NCBI GenBank assembly: GCA_036971475.1
Contig: JBAIZL010000008.1
Coordinates: 26,426,982-26,490,981, forward strand
DNA: 64,000 nt
Direction: 5' to 3'
From: Prosapia bicincta
Lineage: Eukaryota > Arthropoda > Insecta > Hemiptera > Cercopidae
Shown: piece by piece, positions 1 to 12,052 of the stretch
How positions within the stretch are numbered: the stretch's first letter is position 1
Layout of the letters: each line of letters opens with the position of its first letter
Notes under the pieces: generated by a model
The model's input: only the letters and a program-made list of their open reading frames with translations
What the model was told of the DNA's origin: nothing
Database searches by the model: none
Translations under genes and position numbers: made by a program

Positions 1-56
1 GCCCCCGCTATACTTCCTCTACGTTCTTTTGTAAAGTACCAGCCACATAGTTTGGC

Positions 57-94
57 GTGTAGGGGAACGATAGTTTGAGTTGCCCCCGCTACAC
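57..94. other. Monomer hairpin (representative copy)
   Basis: In most monomers GTGTAGGGG (here 57-65) can pair with CCC plus CTACAC of the next monomer (85-87 and 89-94). This gives nine base pairs interrupted by one bulged G at 88 and closed by a 19-nt loop. The pairing survives in the 80-bp monomers, which lose one of five C residues but still keep enough. It also survives in the diverged GGCCCCACTACAC subfamily, where the bulge becomes A. It is weakened in GTGTAGGGCAAC and GCCCATACTACAC variants. The structure is seen by base complementarity only; any role in replication slippage, breakage or transcript folding is inference. Confidence 0.6.
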
Positions 95-1106
95 TTCCTC
101 TACGTTCTCTTGTACAGTACCAGCCACATAGTTTGGCGTGTAGGGGAACGGTAGTTTGAGTTGCCCCCGCTACACTTCCTCTACGTTCTCTTGTACAGTA
201 CCAGCCACATAGTTTGGCGTGTAGGGGAACGGTAGTCTGAGTTGCCCCCGCTACACTTCCTCTACGTTCTCTTGTACAGTACCAGCCACATAGTTTGGCG
301 TGTAGGGGAACGATAGTTTGAGTTGCCCCCGCTACACTTCCTCTACGTTCTCTTGTACAGTACCAGCCACATAGTTTGGCGTGTAGGGGAACGATAGTTT
401 GAGTTGCCCCCGCTACACTTCCTCTACGTTCTCTTGTACAGTACCAGCCACATAGTTTGGCGTGTAGGGGAACGATAGTTTGAGTTGCCCCCGCTACACT
501 TCCTCTACGTTCTCTTGTACAGTACCAGCCACATAGTTTGGCGTGTAGGGGAACGGTAGTTTGAGTTGCCCCCGCTACACTTCCTCTACGTTCTCTTGTA
601 CAGTACCAGCCACATAGTTTGGCGTGTAGGGGAACGGTAGTTTGAGTTGCCCCCGCTACACTTCCTCTACGTTCTCTTGTACAGTACCAGCCACATAGTT
701 TGGCGTGTAGGGGAACGATAGTTTGAGTTGCCCCCGCTACACTTCCTTTACGTTCTCTTGTAAAGTACCAGCCACATAGCTTGGCGTGTAGGGGAACGGT
801 AGTTTGAGTTGCCCCCGCTACACTTCCTCTACGTTCTCTTGTAAAGTACCAGCCACATAGTTTGGCGTGTAGGGGAACGGTAGTTTGAGTTGCCCCCGCT
901 ATACTTCCTCTACGTTCTCTTGTAAAGTACCAGCCACATAGTTTGGCGTGTAGGGGAACGGTAGTTTGAGTAGCCCCCGCTATACTTCCTCTACGTTCCC
1001 TTGTAAAGTACCAGCCACATAGTTTGGCGTGTAGGGGAACGATAGTTTAAGTTGCCCCCGCTACACTTCCTCTACGTTCTCTTGTAAAGTACCAGCCACA
1101 TAGCTT

Positions 1107-4100
1107 GGCATCCAGGGGAACGGTAGTCTGAGTTGCCCCCGCTACACTTCCTCTACGTTCTCTTGTACAGTACGCACCACATAGCTTGGCGTGTAGGGGA
1201 ACGGTAGTTTGAGTTGCCCCGCTACACTTCCTCTACGTTCTCTTGTAAAGTACCAGCCACATAGTTTGGCGTGTAGGGGAACGGTAGTTTGAGTTGCCCC
1301 CGCTACACTTCCTCTACGTTCTCTTGTACAGTACGCACCACATAGCTTGGCGTGTAGGGGAACGGTAGTTTGAGTTGCCCCCGCTACAATTCCTCTACGT
1401 TCTCTTGTACAGTACGCACCACATAGCTTGGCGTGTAGGGGAACGGTAGTCTGAGTTGCCCCCGCTACACTTCCTCTACGTTCTCTTGTACAGTACGCAC
1501 CACATAGCTTGGCGTGTAGGGGAACGGTAGTTTGAGTTGCCCCGCTACACTTCCTCTACGTTCTCTTGTAAAGTACCAGCCACATAGTTTGGCGTGTAGG
1601 GCAACGGTAGTTTGAGTTGCCCCCGCTACACTTCCTCTACGTTCTCTTGTAAAGTACCAGCCACATAGTTTGGCGTGTAGGGGAACGGTAGTCTGAGTTG
1701 CCCCCGCTACACTTCCTCTACGTTCCCTTGTACAGTACGCACCACATAGCTTGGCGTGTAGGGGAACGGTAGTTTGAGTTGCCCCCGCTACACTTCCTCT
1801 ACGTTCTCTTGTAAAGTACCAGCCACATAGTTTAGCGTGTAGGGGAACGATAGTTTGAGTTGCCCCCGCTACACTTCCTCTACGTTCTCTTGTACAGTAC
1901 CAGCCACATAGTTTGGCGTGTAGGGGAACGGTAGTTTGAGTAGCCCCCGCTATACTTCCTCTACGTTCTCTTGTAAAGTACCAGCCACATAGTTTGGCGT
2001 GTAGGGGAACGGTAGTTTGAGTTGCCCCCGCTACACTTCCTCTACGTTCCCTTGCAAAGTACGCACCACATAGTTTGGTGTACAGGGGAACGGTAGTTTG
2101 AGTTGCCCCCGCTACACTTCCCCTACGTTCTCTTGTACAGTACCTGCCACATAGTTTGGCGTGTAGGGGAACGGTAGTTTGAGTTGCCCCCGCTACACTT
2201 CCTCTACGTTCTCTTGTAAAGTATCAGCCACATAGCTTGGCGTGTAGGGGAACGGTAGTTTGAGTTGCCCCCGCTACACTTCCTCTACGTTCTCTTGTAA
2301 AGTACCAGCCACATAGTTTGGCGTGTAGGGGAACGATAGTTTGAGTTGCCCCCGCTACACTTCCTCTACGTTCTCTTGTAAAGTACCAGCCACATAGTTT
2401 GGCGTGTAGGGGAACGATAGTTTGAGTTGCCCCCGCTACACTTCCCCTACGTTCTCTTGTAAAGTACCAGCCACATAGTTTGGCGTGTAGGGGAACGGTA
2501 GTCTGAGTTGCCCCCGCTACACTTCCTCTACGTTCTCTTGTACAGTACCAGCCACATAGTTTGGCGTGTAGGGGAACGGTAGTTTGAGTTGCCCCCGCTA
2601 CACTTCCCCTACGTTCTCTTGTACAGTACACACCACATAGCTTGGCGTGTAGGGGAACGGTAGTTTGAGTTGCCCCCGCTACACTTTCTCTACGTTCTCT
2701 TGTACAGTACGCACCACATAGCTTGGCGTGTAGGGGAACGGTAGTTTGAGTTGCCCCCGCTACACTTCCCCTACGTTCTCTTGTAAAGTACCAGCCACAT
2801 AGTTTGGCGTGTAGGGGAACGGTAGTCAGAGTTGCCCCCGCTACACTTCCTCTACGTTCTCTTGTACAGTACCAGCCACATAGTTTGGCGTGTAGGGGAA
2901 CGGTAGTTTGAGTTGCCCCCGCTACACTTCCCCTACGTTCTCTTGTACAGTACGCACCACATAGCTTGGCGTGTAGGGGAACGGTAGTTTGAGTTGCCCC
3001 CGCTACACTTTCTCTACGTTCTCTTGTACAGTACGCACCACATAGCTTGGCGTGTAGGGGAACGATAGTTTGAGTTGCCCCCGCTACACTTCCTCTACGT
3101 TCTCTTGTACAGTACGCACCACATAGTTTGGCGTGTAGGGGAACGATAGTTTGAGTTGCCCCCGCTACACTTCCTCTACGTTCTCTTGTACAGTACCAGC
3201 CACATAGTTTGGCGTGTAGGGGAACGATAGTTTGAGTTGCCCCCGCTACACTTCCTCTACGTTCTCTTGTACAGTACCAGCCACATAGTTTGGCGTGTAG
3301 GGGAACGATAGTTTGAGTTGCCCCCGCTACACTTCCTCTACGTTCTCTTGTACAGTACCAGCCACATAGTTTGGCGTGTAGGGGAACGGTAGTTTGAGTT
3401 GCCCCCGCTACACTTCCTCTACGTTCTCTTGTACAGTACCAGCCACATAGTTTGGCGTGTAGGGGAACGGTAGTTTGAGTTGCCCCCGCTACACTTCCTC
3501 TACGTTCTCTTGTACAGTATCAGCCACATAGTTTGGCGTGTAGGGGAACGATAGTTTGAGTTGCCCCCGCTACACTTCCTTTACGTTCTCTTGTAAAGTA
3601 CCAGCCACATAGCTTGGCGTGTAGGGGAACGGTAGTTTGAGTTGCCCCCGCTACACTTCCTCTACGTTCTCTTGTAAAGTACCAGCCACATAGTTTGGCG
3701 TGTAGGGGAACGGTAGTTTGAGTTGCCCCCGCTATACTTCCTCTACGTTCTCTTGTAAAGTACCAGCCACATAGTTTGGCGTGTAGGGGAACGGTAGTTT
3801 GAGTAGCCCCCGCTATACTTCCTCTACGTTCCCTTGTAAAGTACCAGCCACATAGTTTGGCGTGTAGGGGAACGATAGTTTAAGTTGCCCCCGCTACACT
3901 TCCTCTACGTTCTCTTGTAAAGTACCAGCCACATAGCTTGGCATCCAGGGGAACGGTAGTCTGAGTTGCCCCCGCTACACTTCCTCTACGTTCTCTTGTA
4001 CAGTACGCACCACATAGCTTGGCGTGTAGGGGAACGGTAGTTTGAGTTGCCCCCGCTACACTTCCTCTACGTTCTCTTGTAAAGTACGCACCACATAGTT

Positions 4101-7100
4101 TGGCGTGTAGGGGAACGGTAGTTTGAGTTGCCCCCGCTACAATTCCTCTACGTTCTCTTGTAAAGTACCAGCCACATAGTTTGGCGTGTAGGGGAACGGT
4201 AGTTTGAGTTGCCCCTGCTACACTTCCTCTACGTTCTCTTGTAAAGTACCAGCCACATAGTTTGGCGTGTAGGGGAACGGTAGTCAGAGTTGCCCCCGCT
4301 ACACTTCCTCTACGTTCTCTTGTAAAGTACCAGCCACATAGTTTGGCGTGTAGGGGAACGGTAGTTTGAGTTGCCCCCGCTACACTTCCTCTACGTTCTC
4401 TTGTACAGTACGCACCACATAGCTTGGCGTGTAGGGGAACGGTAGTTTGAGTTGCCCCCGCTACAATTCCTCTACGTTCTCTTGTACAGTACGCACCACA
4501 TAGCTTGGCGTGTAGGGGAACGGTAGTCTGAGTTGCCCCCGCTACACTTCCTCTACGTTCTCTTGTACAGTACGCACCACATAGCTTGGCGTGTAGGGGA
4601 ACGGTAGTTTGAGTTGCCCCGCTACACTTCCTCTACGTTCTCTTGTAAAGTACCAGCCACATAGTTTGGCGTGTAGGGCAACGGTAGTTTGAGTTGCCCC
4701 CGCTACACTTCCTCTACGTTCTCTTGTAAAGTACCAGCCACATAGTTTGGCGTGTAGGGGAACGGTAGTCTGAGTTGCCCCCGCTACACTTCCTCTACGT
4801 TCCCTTGTACAGTACGCACCACATAGCTTGGCGTGTAGGGGAACGGTAGTTTGAGTTGCCCCCGCTACACTTCCTCTACGTTCTCTTGTAAAGTACCAGC
4901 CACATAGTTTGGCGTGTAGGGGAACGATAGTTTGAGTTGCCCCCGCTACACTTCCTCTACGTTCTCTTGTACAGTACCAGCCACATAGTTTGGCGTGTAG
5001 GGGAACGGTAGTTTGAGTAGCCCCCGCTATACTTCCTCTACGTTCTCTTGTAAAGTACCAGCCACATAGTTTGGCGTGTAGGGGAACGGTAGTTTGAGTT
5101 GCCCCCGCTACACTTCCTCTACGTTCCCTTGCAAAGTACGCACCACATAGTTTGGTGTACAGGGGAACGGTAGTTTGAGTTGCCCCCGCTACACTTCCCC
5201 TACGTTCTCTTGTACAGTACCTGCCACATAGTTTGGCGTGTAGGGGAACGGTAGTTTGAGTTGCCCCCGCTACACTTCTTCTACGTTCTCTTGTAAAGTA
5301 CCAGCCACATAGTTTGGCGTGTAGGGGAACGATAGTTTGAGTTGCCCCCGCTACACTTCCTCTACGTTCTCTTGTAAAGTACCAGCCACATAGTTTGGCG
5401 TGTAGGGGAACGATAGTTTGAGTTGCCCCCGCTACACTTCCTCTACGTTCTCTTGTAAAGTACCAGCCACATAGTTTGGCGTGTAGGGGAACGATAGTTT
5501 GAGTTGCCCCCGCTACACTTCCTCTACGTTCTCTTGTAAAGTACCAGCCACATAGTTTGGCGTGTAGGGGAACGATAGTTTGAGTTGCCCCCGCTACACT
5601 TCCTCTACGTTCTCTTGTAAAGTACCAGCCACATAGCTTGGCGTGTAGGGGAACGATAGTTTGAGTTGCCCCCGCTACACTTCCTCTACGTTCTCTTGTA
5701 AAGTACCAGCCACATAGTTTGGCGTGTAGGGGAACGGTAGTTTGAGTTGCCCCCGCTACACTTCCCCTACGTTCTCTTGTACAGTACGCACCACATAGCT
5801 TGGCGTGTAGGGGAACGATAGTTTGAGTTGCCCCCGCTACACTTCCCCTACGTTCTCTTGTAAAGTACCAGCCACATAGTTTGGCGTGTAGGGGAACGGT
5901 AGTCTGAGTTGCCCCCGCTACACTTCCTCTACGTTCTCTTGTACAGTACCAGCCACATAGTTTGGCGTGTAGGGGAACGGTAGTTTGAGTTGCCCCCGCT
6001 ACACTTCCCCTACGTTCTCTTGTACAGTACGCACCACATAGCTTGGCGTGTAGGGGAACGATAGTTTGAGTTGCCCCCGCTACACTTCCTCTACGTTCTC
6101 TTGTACAGTACCAGCCACATAGTTTGGCGTGTAGGGGAACGGTAGTTTGAGTTGCCCCCGCTACACTTCCTCTACGTTCTCTTGTACAGTACCAGCCACA
6201 TAGTTTGGCGTGTAGGGGAACGGTAGTTTGAGTTGCCCCCGCTACACTTCCTCTACGTTCTCTTGTACAGTACCAGCCACATAGTTTGGCGTGTAGGGGA
6301 ACGATAGTTTGAGTTGCCCCCGCTACACTTCCTTTACGTTCTCTTGTAAAGTACCAGCCACATAGCTTGGCGTGTAGGGGAACGGTAGTTTGAGTTGCCC
6401 CCGCTACACTTCCTCTACGTTCTCTTGTAAAGTACCAGCCACATAGTTTGGCGTGTAGGGGAACGGTAGTTTGAGTTGCCCCCGCTATACTTCCTCTACG
6501 TTCTCTTGTAAAGTACCAGCCACATAGTTTGGCGTGTAGGGGAACGGTAGTTTGAGTAGCCCCCGCTATACTTCCTCTACGTTCCCTTGTAAAGTACCAG
6601 CCACATAGTTTGGCGTGTAGGGGAACGATAGTTTAAGTTGCCCCCGCTACACTTCCTCTACGTTCTCTTGTAAAGTACCAGCCACATAGCTTGGCATCCA
6701 GGGGAACGGTAGTCTGAGTTGCCCCCGCTACACTTCCTCTACGTTCTCTTGTACAGTACGCACCACATAGCTTGGCGTGTAGGGGAACGGTAGTTTGAGT
6801 TGCCCCGCTACACTTCCTCTACGTTCTCTTGTAAAGTACCAGCCACATAGTTTGGCGTGTAGGGGAACGGTAGTTTGAGTTGCCCCCGCTACAATTCCTC
6901 TACGTTCTCTTGTACAGTACGCACCACATAGCTTGGCGTGTAGGGGAACGGTAGTCTGAGTTGCCCCCGCTACACTTCCTCTACGTTCTCTTGTACAGTA
7001 CGCACCACATAGCTTGGCGTGTAGGGGAACGGTAGTTTGAGTTGCCCCGCTACACTTCCTCTACGTTCTCTTGTAAAGTACCAGCCACATAGTTTGGCGT

Positions 7101-7728
7101 GTAGGGCAACGGTAGTTTGAGTTGCCCCCGCTACACTTCCTCTACGTTCTCTTGTAAAGTACCAGCCACATAGTTTGGCGTGTAGGGGAACGGTAGTCTG
7201 AGTTGCCCCCGCTACACTTCCTCTACGTTCCCTTGTACAGTACGCACCACATAGCTTGGCGTGTAGGGGAACGGTAGTTTGAGTTGCCCCCGCTACACTT
7301 CCTCTACGTTCTCTTGTAAAGTACCAGCCACATAGTTTGGCGTGTAGGGGAACGATAGTTTGAGTTGCCCCCGCTACACTTCCTCTACGTTCTCTTGTAC
7401 AGTACCAGCCACATAGTTTGGCGTGTAGGGGAACGGTAGTTTGAGTAGCCCCCGCTATACTTCCTCTACGTTCTCTTGTAAAGTACCAGCCACATAGTTT
7501 GGCGTGTAGGGTAACGGTAGTTTGAGTTGCCCCCGCTACACTTCCTCTACGTTCCCTTGCAAAGTACGCACCACATAGTTTGGTGTACAGGGGAACGGTA
7601 GTTTGAGTTGCCCCCGCTACACTTCCCCTACGTTCTCTTGTACAGTACCTGCCACATAGTTTGGCGTGTAGGGGAACGGTAGTTTGAGTTGCCCCCGCTA
7701 CACTTCCTCTACGTTCTCTTGTAAAGTA
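1107..7728. repeat. Nested higher-order blocks of 34-35 monomers
   Basis: Inside copy 1 the rare marker GGCATCCAGG recurs at 1,107, 3,940 and 6,693, giving spacings of 2,833 and 2,753 bp. These equal 35 monomers minus 2 bp and 34 monomers minus 1 bp, and the missing bases come from 80-bp monomers. The surrounding order of variant monomers (CTTTACG, GAGTAGCCCC, GTTTAAGTTG, the marker, then ACAATTCC, AGGGCAACGG and TTTGGTGTACAGG) repeats with it, so these are true higher-order repeats and not isolated shared mutations. The same blocks recur in copy 2 with spacings of 3,400 and 2,915 bp. Confidence 0.85.
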
Positions 7729-10700
7729 TCAGCCACATAGCTTGGCGTGTAGGGGAACGGTAGTTTGAGTTGCCCCCGCTACACTTCCTCTACGTTCTCT
7801 TGTAAAGTACCAGCCACATAGTTTGGCGTGTAGGGGAACGATAGTTTGAGTTGCCCCCGCTACACTTCCTCTACGTTCTCTTGTAAAGTACCAGCCACAT
7901 AGTTTGGCGTGTAGGGGAACGATAGTTTGAGTTGCCCCCGCTACACTTCCTCTACGTTCTCTTGTAAAGTACCAGCCACATAGTTTGGCGTGTAGGGGAA
8001 CGATAGTTTGAGTTGCCCCCGCTACACTTCCTCTACGTTCTCTTGTAAAGTACCAGCCACATAGTTTGGCGTGTAGGGGAACGATAGTTTGAGTTGCCCC
8101 CGCTACACTTCCTCTACGTTCTCTTGTAAAGTACCAGCCACATAGCTTGGCGTGTAGGGGAACGATAGTTTGAGTTGCCCCCGCTACACTTCCTCTACGT
8201 TCTCTTGTAAAGTACCAGCCACATAGTTTGGCGTGTAGGGGAACGGTAGTCTGAGTTGCCCCCGCTACACTTCCTCTACGTTCTCTTGTACAGTACCAGC
8301 CACATAGTTTGGCGTGTAGGGGAACGGTAGTTTGAGTTGCCCCCGCTACACTTCCCCTACGTTCTCTTGTACAGTACGCACCACATAGCTTGGCGTGTAG
8401 GGGAACGGTAGTTTGAGTTGCCCCCGCTACACTTTCTCTACGTTCTCTTGTACAGTACGCACCACATAGCTTGGCGTGTAGGGGAACGATAGTTTGAGTT
8501 GCCCCCGCTACACTTCCCCTACGTTCTCTTGTAAAGTACCAGCCACATAGTTTGGCGTGTAGGGGAACGGTAGTCTGAGTTGCCCCCGCTACACTTCCTC
8601 TACGTTTTCTTGTACAGTACCAGCCACATAGTTTGGCGTGTAGGGGAACGGTAGTTTGAGTTGCCCCCGCTACACTTCCCCTACGTTCTCTTGTACAGTA
8701 CGCACCACATAGCTTGGCGTGTAGGGGAACGGTAGTTTGAGTTGCCCCCGCTACACTTTCTCTACGTTCTCTTGTACAGTACGCACCACATAGCTTGGCG
8801 TGTAGGGGAACGGTAGTTTGAGTTGCCCCCGCTACACTTCCCCTACGTTCTCTTGTAAAGTACCAGCCACATAGTTTGGCGTGTAGGGGAACGGTAGTCT
8901 GAGTTGCCCCCGCTACACTTCCTCTACGTTCTCTTGTACAGTACCAGCCACATAGTTTGGCGTGTAGGGGAACGGTAGTTTGAGTTGCCCCCGCTACACT
9001 TCCCCTACGTTCTCTTGTACAGTACGCACCACATAGCTTGGCGTGTAGGGGAACGGTAGTTTGAGTTGCCCCCGCTACACTTTCTCTACGTTCTCTTGTA
9101 CAGTACGCACCACATAGTTTGGCGTGTAGGGGAACGATAGTTTGAGTTGCCCCCGCTACACTTCCTCTACGTTCTCTTGTACAGTACGCACCACATAGTT
9201 TGGCGTGTAGGGGAACGGTAGTTTGAGTTGCCCCCGCTACACTTCCTCTACGTTCTCTTGTACAGTACGCACCACATAGTTTGGCGTGTAGGGGAACGGT
9301 AGTCTGAGTTGCCCCCGCTACACTTCCTCTACGTTCTCTTGTACAGTACCAGCCACATAGCTTGGCGTGTAGGTGAACGGTAGTCTGAGTTGCCCCCGCT
9401 ACACTTCCTCTACGATCTCTTGTACAGTACGCACCACATAGTTTGGCGTGTAGGGGAACGATAGTTTGAGTTGCCCCCGCTACACTTCCTCTACGTTCTC
9501 TTGTAAAGTACCAGCCACATAGCTTGGCGTGTAGGGGAACGGTAGTCTGAGTTGCCCCCGCTACACTTCCAATACGTTCTCTTGTACAGTACGCACCACA
9601 TAGTTTGGCGTGTAGGGGAACGATAGTTTGAGTTGCCCCCGCTACACTTCCTCTACGTTCTCTTGTAAAGTACCAGCCACATAGCTTGGCGTGTAGGGGA
9701 ACGGTAGTTTGAGTTGCCCCCGCTACACTTCCTCTAGGTTCTCTTGTACAGTACGCACCACATAGTTTGGCGTGTAGGGGAACGATAGTTTGAGTTGCCC
9801 CCACTACACTTCCTCTACGTTCTCTTGTAAAGTACCAGCCACATAGTTTGGCGTGTAGGGGAACGGTAGTTTGAGTTGCCCCCACTACACTTCCTCTACG
9901 TTCTCTTGTAAAGTACCAGCCACATAGTTTGGCGTGTAGGGGAACGATAGTTTGAGTTGCCCCCACTACACTTCCTCTACGTTCTCTTGTAAAGTACCAG
10001 CCACATAGCTTGGCGTGTAGGGGAACGGTAGTTTGAGTTGCCCCCACTACACTTCCTCTACGTTCTCTTGTAAAGTACCAGCCACATAGCTTGGCGTGTA
10101 GGGGAACGGTAGTTTGAGTTGCCCCCACTACACTTCCTCTACGTTCTCTTGTAAAGTACCAGCCACATAGCTTGGCGTGTAGGGGAACGATAGTTTGAGT
10201 TGCCCCCACTACACTTCCTCTACGTTCTCTTGTAAAGTACCAGCCACATAGTTTGGCGTGTAGGGGAACGGTAGTTTGAGTTGCCCCCACTACACTTCCT
10301 CTACGTTCTCTTGTAAAGTACCAGCCACATAGTTTGGCGTGTAGGGGAACGATAGTTTGAGTTGCCCCCACTACACTACCTCTACGTTCTCTTGTACAGT
10401 ACCAGCCACATAGTTTGGCGTGTAGGGGAACGATAGTTTGAGTTGCCCCCACTACACTTCCTCTACGTTCTCTTGTAAAGTACCAGCCACATAGCTTGGC
10501 GTGTAGGGGAACGGTAGTTTGAGTTGCCCCCGCTACACTTCCTCTACGTCCTCTTGTACAGTACGCACCACATAGTTTGGCGTGTAGGGGAACGATAGTT
10601 TGAGTTGCCCCCGCTACACTTCCTCTACGTTCTCTTGTAAAGTACCAGCCACACAGTTTGGCGTGTAGGGGAACGGTAGTTTGAGTTGCCCCCGCTACAC

Positions 10701-11991
10701 TTCCTCTACGTTCTCTTGTAAAGTACCAGCCACATAGTTTGGCGTGTAGGGGAACGATAGTTTGAGTTGCCCCCGCTACACTTCCTCTACGTTCTCTTGT
10801 AAAGTACCAGCCACATAGTTTGGCGTGTAGAGGAACGATAGTTTGAGTTGCCCCCGCTACACTTCCTCTACGTTCTCTTGTAAAGTACCAGCCACATAGC
10901 TTGGCGTGTAGGGGAACGGTAGTCTGAGTTGCCCCCGCTACACTTCCAATACGTTCTCTTGTACAGTACGCACCACATAGTTTGGCGTGTAGGGGAACGA
11001 TAGTTTGAGTTGCCCCCGCTACACTTCCTCTACGTTCTCTTGTAAAGTACCAGCCACATAGCTTGGCGTGTAGGGGAACGGTAGTCTGAGTTGCCCCCGC
11101 TACACTTCCAATACGTTCTCTTGTACAGTACGCACCACATAGTTTGGCGTGTAGGGGAACGATAGTCTGAGTTGCCCCCGCTACACTTCCTCTACGTTCT
11201 CTTGTAAAGTACCAGCCACATAGCTTGGCGTGTAGGGGAACGGTAGTCTGAGTTGCCCCCGCTACACTTCCCCTACGTTCTCTTGTACAGTACGCACCAC
11301 ATAGTTTGGCGTGTAGGGGAACGATAGTTTGAGTTGCCCCCGCTACACTTCCTCTACGTTCTCTTGTACAGTACGCACCACATAGTTTGGCGTGTAGGGG
11401 AACGATAGTTTGAGTTGCCCCCGCTACACTTCCTCTACGTTCTCTTGTAAAGTACCAGCCACATAGTCTGGCGTGTAGGGGAACGATAGTTTGAGTTGCC
11501 CCCGCTATACTTCCTCTACGTTCTCTTGTACAGTACGCACCACATAGTTTGGCGTGTAGGGGAACGATAGTTTGAGTTGCCCCCGCTACACTTCCTCTAC
11601 GTTCTCTTGTACAGTACGCACCACATAGTTTGGCGTGTAGGGGAAGGATAGTTTGAGTTGCCCCCGCTATACTTCCTCTACGTTCTCTTGTACAGTACGC
11701 ACCACATAGCTTGGCGTGTAGGGGAACGATAGTTTGAGTTGCCCCCGCTATACTTCCTCTACGTTCTCTTGTACAGTACGCACCACATAGCTTGGCGTGT
11801 AGGGGAACGATAGTTTGAGTTGCCCCCGCTACACTTCCTCTACGTTCTCTTGTACAGTACGCACCACATAGTTTGGCGTTTAGGGGAACGATAGTTTGAG
11901 TTGCCCCCGCTATACTTCCTCTACGTTCTCTTGTAAAGTACCAGCCACATAGTTTGGCGTGTAGGGCAACAGTAGTCCGAGTTACTCCCAC
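7729..11991. repeat. Conserved 4.26-kb satellite block, copy 1
   Basis: This 4,263-bp stretch has no frameshifting monomer and reads through 1,420 minus-strand codons. The counterpart at 20,117-24,379 has the same length and differs by one residue when translated; the base change is CGTTTTCTTG versus CGTTCTCTTG near 8,606. It includes a run of monomers with CCCCCACTACAC (about 9,790-10,460), monomers with CCAATACG, and a terminal AGGGCAACAGTAGTCCGAG unit. The open frame ends at a TGA caused by the single change GTACCAGCC to GTATCAGCC, and its first codon is a GTG variant, so a protein is not supported. Confidence 0.88.
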
Positions 11992-12052
11992 TACACTTCC
12001 CCTACGTTCTCTTGTACAGTACGCACCACATAGCTTGGCGTGTAGGGGAACG

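Larger units (their letters stand above)
473..12052. repeat. Satellite supra-repeat, copy 1 (11.6 kb)
   Basis: This segment matches 12,053-24,440 monomer by monomer. The offset between matching markers is 11,578 bp at 1,107 and 2,224. It rises to 12,145 at 2,631 and 3,940, to 12,307 at 6,693 and to 12,388 from 7,729 to 11,991. The steps are 567, 162 and 81 bp, or seven, two and one whole monomers. The match breaks at about 12,052, where copy 2 begins with sequence like that at about 474. This is the pattern left by tandem duplication followed by unequal exchange within the array. Confidence 0.9.

Noticed and set aside
7729..11991. A 1,420-codon minus-strand repeat protein (and similar frames elsewhere in the array)
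   Set aside because: The frame is open because the satellite monomer is 81 bp and has no stop in that frame. There is no ATG, starts are chance GTG codons, stops and frameshifts are common between blocks, and no signal or non-repeat domain flanks it.
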